Part shown: in pieces, positions 62,494 to 64,000 of the stretch | Layout: every line of letters begins with the position of its first letter | How positions within the stretch are numbered: position 1 is the stretch's first letter | From: Pelovirga terrestris | GTDB lineage: Bacteria > Desulfobacterota > Desulfuromonadia > Desulfuromonadales > Geopsychrobacteraceae | Assembly: GCF_014773365.1 (NCBI RefSeq) | Contig: NZ_JACWUN010000017.1 | Coordinates: 1 to 64,000 of the forward strand | DNA: 64,000 nt | Direction of reading: 5' to 3' | Notes under the pieces: model-generated | Databases searched by the model: none | Told to the model about the DNA's origin: nothing | The model's input: only the letters and a program-made list of their open reading frames with translations | Position numbers and translations under genes: made by a program

Positions 62494-63045
62494 TTATTTC
62501 TGCCAGGCGAATTTCCTGAAAGCCTCGTCGCTCGGGGTGCCGGCAAGGTGATTGACGTAGTTGCTCATCACCTTTTGCGACAGGCCAAGGATAATTTCTA
62601 GTAACTGACGCTGGCCGTAACCGGCGGCGTAGAATTTCTCAACCTCCGCTTCGCTCAGCTCACCGCGTTTGCGCACCAGCGCCAGGGTCGTTTCCTGTAG
62701 CACCTGAAGCTTCTCGGTCGGCAGCGGCTGCTGGTTGCGCAGCGCCTCGGTCAGCGCCGGGTCGACCTTCATCATGTGGGCGATGGCGGTGTGGGCCGGG
62801 ACGCAATAGGTGCAATTGTGTTCGACGTTGATGCTCTGCCAGACCACGGTCTTTTCTTCGTCATTGAACGAGGAATCGAGGAACAGCTGGTGCAGCTTCT
62901 GGTAGCCTTCGAGGAGACCGGGAGCCTCGGCCATCACGCCAAAGAGGTTGGGAATCATGCCGTTCTGTTTCTTGTAGTTGGCGAGACGTTGGCTGCTCGC
63001 TTCCGGCGCGCTATCGATGTCGTGAATGTTGAATTTGTTTTTCAT
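62494..63045 (-). CDS. Carboxymuconolactone decarboxylase / AhpD-like protein
   Basis: A 183-residue protein of the CMD/alkylhydroperoxidase D-like superfamily. The redox motif is H-x-C-x-x-C-x-x-x-H in VEHNCTYCVPAHTAIAHMM, with KTVVWQSINVEHNC before it and the family end LGLSQKVMSNYVNHLAGTP. Such proteins act as small thiol peroxidases or dehydrogenase-like enzymes against organic peroxides or quinones. It is transcribed away from a TetR gene, and two palindromes lie in the shared promoter region, so it is very likely repressed by that TetR. Confidence 0.9.
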   Translation of the reverse strand: MKNKFNIHDIDSAPEASSQRLANYKKQNGMIPNLFGVMAEAPGLLEGYQKLHQLFLDSSFNDEEKTVVWQSINVEHNCTYCVPAHTAIAHMMKVDPALTEALRNQQPLPTEKLQVLQETTLALVRKRGELSEAEVEKFYAAGYGQRQLLEIILGLSQKVMSNYVNHLAGTPSDEAFRKFAWQK

Positions 63046-63131
63046 CTTTCTGCTCCTTCAGTTTATGACTGTTCTTGAGGTTATTGATCTCTCGTTGCGA
63101 GACGTTAACACCGGGCCTTCTAAATTGTTTC

Positions 63132-63147
63132 TTGAACGTACGTTCAA
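63132..63147. promoter_or_regulatory. Operator 1 (perfect 16-bp palindrome) and CMD gene promoter
   Basis: TTGAACGTACGTTCAA is a perfect palindrome. On the minus strand, TTGACA (63175-63170) and ATAAGT (63152-63147) are 17 bases apart and form the promoter of the CMD gene, with the -10 box touching this operator. Confidence 0.85.
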
Positions 63148-63181
63148 CTTATCCTCTCCGACATGCTGTTGTCAATATTAT

Positions 63182-63210
63182 TTGAACGATCGTTCAAGTT
63201 TGTGTATAGT
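63182..63210. promoter_or_regulatory. Operator 2 (perfect 16-bp palindrome) and tetR promoter
   Basis: TTGAACGATCGTTCAA (63182-63197) is a perfect palindrome with the same arms as operator 1; the centres are 50 bases apart. TTGAAC (63182-63187) and TATAGT (63205-63210), spaced 17 bases, make a plus-strand promoter for tetR whose -35 lies in the operator. Confidence 0.85.
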
Positions 63211-63248
63211 GGATCTGCACGGTTTATTTTTAAGGACGAGGAATCGCC

Positions 63249-63833
63249 ATGGCAAAAGCGCAATTTGACCGCAATCAGGTGGTCGACAGGTCGATCAAGC
63301 TGTTCTGGCAGAACGGCTTCAGCGCCTCGTCGATGCAGCAGGTGGTGAAGAACACCGGTCTCCAGCCCGGCTCGATCTATCTTGCCTTCGGCAGCAAGGA
63401 GGGTCTCTTTCGCGAGGCGCTTGAGGAGTATGCCCGCAAGAGCAAGGAATATATACGTAAGAGACTCGATTCGGCACCATCGATCGGAGAAGGGATTTGT
63501 GCGATCCTCGATGAAATGGTCGAGGATTCGTTGCGCAGAAACTACTGCAGCTGTTTTCTGATCAAGACTCAACTCGAACTGGCGGCGCAGAGAAATGAGT
63601 TTTACGATTTTGCCGCAGCTCAGTTGGCAGGGATTGAAGAGCTTTATCGCAGCTATCTGGCCCGAGAGTTCGACGCCGACCTGAGCCGAAAACGCGCCTC
63701 AAGCCTGATGCTGCATATTTTTGGTGTTAAGGTTTACAGCTATCAGCGCGATTCCACCGCGCGGATGCGCGAGGGTCTGCGCGAGGGTCTGCCCTGGCTC
63801 CCCTGGCCACAGCAACAGCCAGGTAGCGCATGA
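63249..63833 (+). CDS. TetR/AcrR-family repressor
   Basis: A 194-residue regulator. The N-terminal HTH (VVDRSIKLFWQNGFSASSMQQVVKNTGLQPGSIYLAFGSKEGLF) is typical TetR. The C-terminal ligand domain has several cysteines (ICAILDEM, YCSCFLIKTQLELA) like TetR proteins that sense electrophiles or quinones. GAGG precedes ATG 63249. It likely binds both palindromes upstream, repressing itself and the CMD gene; the inducer is unknown. Confidence 0.92.
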   Translation: MAKAQFDRNQVVDRSIKLFWQNGFSASSMQQVVKNTGLQPGSIYLAFGSKEGLFREALEEYARKSKEYIRKRLDSAPSIGEGICAILDEMVEDSLRRNYCSCFLIKTQLELAAQRNEFYDFAAAQLAGIEELYRSYLAREFDADLSRKRASSLMLHIFGVKVYSYQRDSTARMREGLREGLPWLPWPQQQPGSA

Positions 63834-63950
63834 CGACATCCGACGAAAAATCGGATCGCAGAATCCATGCACGGTGGTTCTCGTCGAACTCTAACTCTGG
63901 TACCATCACTAAGCAACTGACTGAACAATAAGACAGGCGGGAGGAACATC

Positions 63951-64000
63951 ATGGGGCCGGAACATTTTGGCTGGGGCGGCTGGTGGATTTTTCCAACCAT
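63951..64000 (+). CDS. Start of a small membrane protein gene (truncated by window end)
   Basis: ATG 63951 follows a strong GGGAGGAA site. The 16 codons seen read MGPEHFGWGGWWIFPT, like the start of Gly/Trp-rich SHOCT-type small membrane proteins. The gene continues past the window. Confidence 0.55.
   Translation, partial: MGPEHFGWGGWWIFPT

Overview
The window looks like a chromosomal segment of a Desulfuromonadales-type bacterium (Geobacter / Pelobacter / Desulfuromonas group). This is inferred from a hydrogenase-related (Ehr-type) membrane complex, a chemoreceptor with a periplasmic c-type heme motif, a large che operon with several CheC/CheX phosphatases, pilT, and two genes that make sense only if an in-frame UGA is read as selenocysteine (Sec).

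Layout. 1-126 is the 3' end (domains V and VI) of a group II intron. It abuts, antisense, the 3' end of a small CopZ/BFD-like [2Fe-2S] selenoprotein gene (118-330). 341-2098 is a graveyard of a type I restriction locus: internally deleted hsdR and hsdM fragments and the tail of an AlbA_2/Schlafen-like gene. 2238-9171 holds envelope genes: DUF1318 lipoprotein, giant YdbH-like protein, DUF2798, PepSY-TM and GDPD. 9339-19272 is one operon for an Ehr complex: an HTH-EIIA regulator, three antiporter-like subunits, a NuoH-like subunit, a HyfE-like subunit, a large subunit without the Ni-binding cysteines, and a ferredoxin-small subunit fusion. tadA and tRNA-Ser(CGA) follow, then a second type I R-M island (20161-28432) with intact hsdM and hsdS but a deleted and frameshifted hsdR, plus RhuM, a DUF1016 nuclease and an HTH gene. 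28433-29546 is gene-poor and contains an IS481-like remnant.

29547-36728 carries an exported Ntn hydrolase with an outer-membrane barrel, a CheW::MCP remnant, pilT with a partner, TauE/SafE, zupT and a zinc peptidase. 36869-50222 is a chemotaxis region: a sigma-54 activator, then (minus strand) cheA-cheW-cheR-cheB-cheD-HDOD-cheY-cheX-cheY-cheX-cheX and an unusual CheC-CheC-receiver protein, preceded by a heme-motif receptor. 50410-57663 holds housekeeping genes (pcnB, miaA, a glycosyltransferase, an FG-GAP protein, uup).

57715-61140 is a five-gene minus-strand thiol-redox operon: ResA/TlpA, CcdA, DsbB, DsbA and a VKOR-thioredoxin fusion whose active site reads UPAC, with a matching SECIS-like hairpin. 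The window ends with a CMD/AhpD-like gene divergent from a TetR regulator, with two perfect 16-bp palindromes between them, and the first codons of another gene.

The strongest unusual signals are the two UGA-containing genes, the Ni-less hydrogenase-like complex led by a PTS-type regulator, the CheC-CheC-REC protein, and a dispersed intergenic repeat seen in four places.
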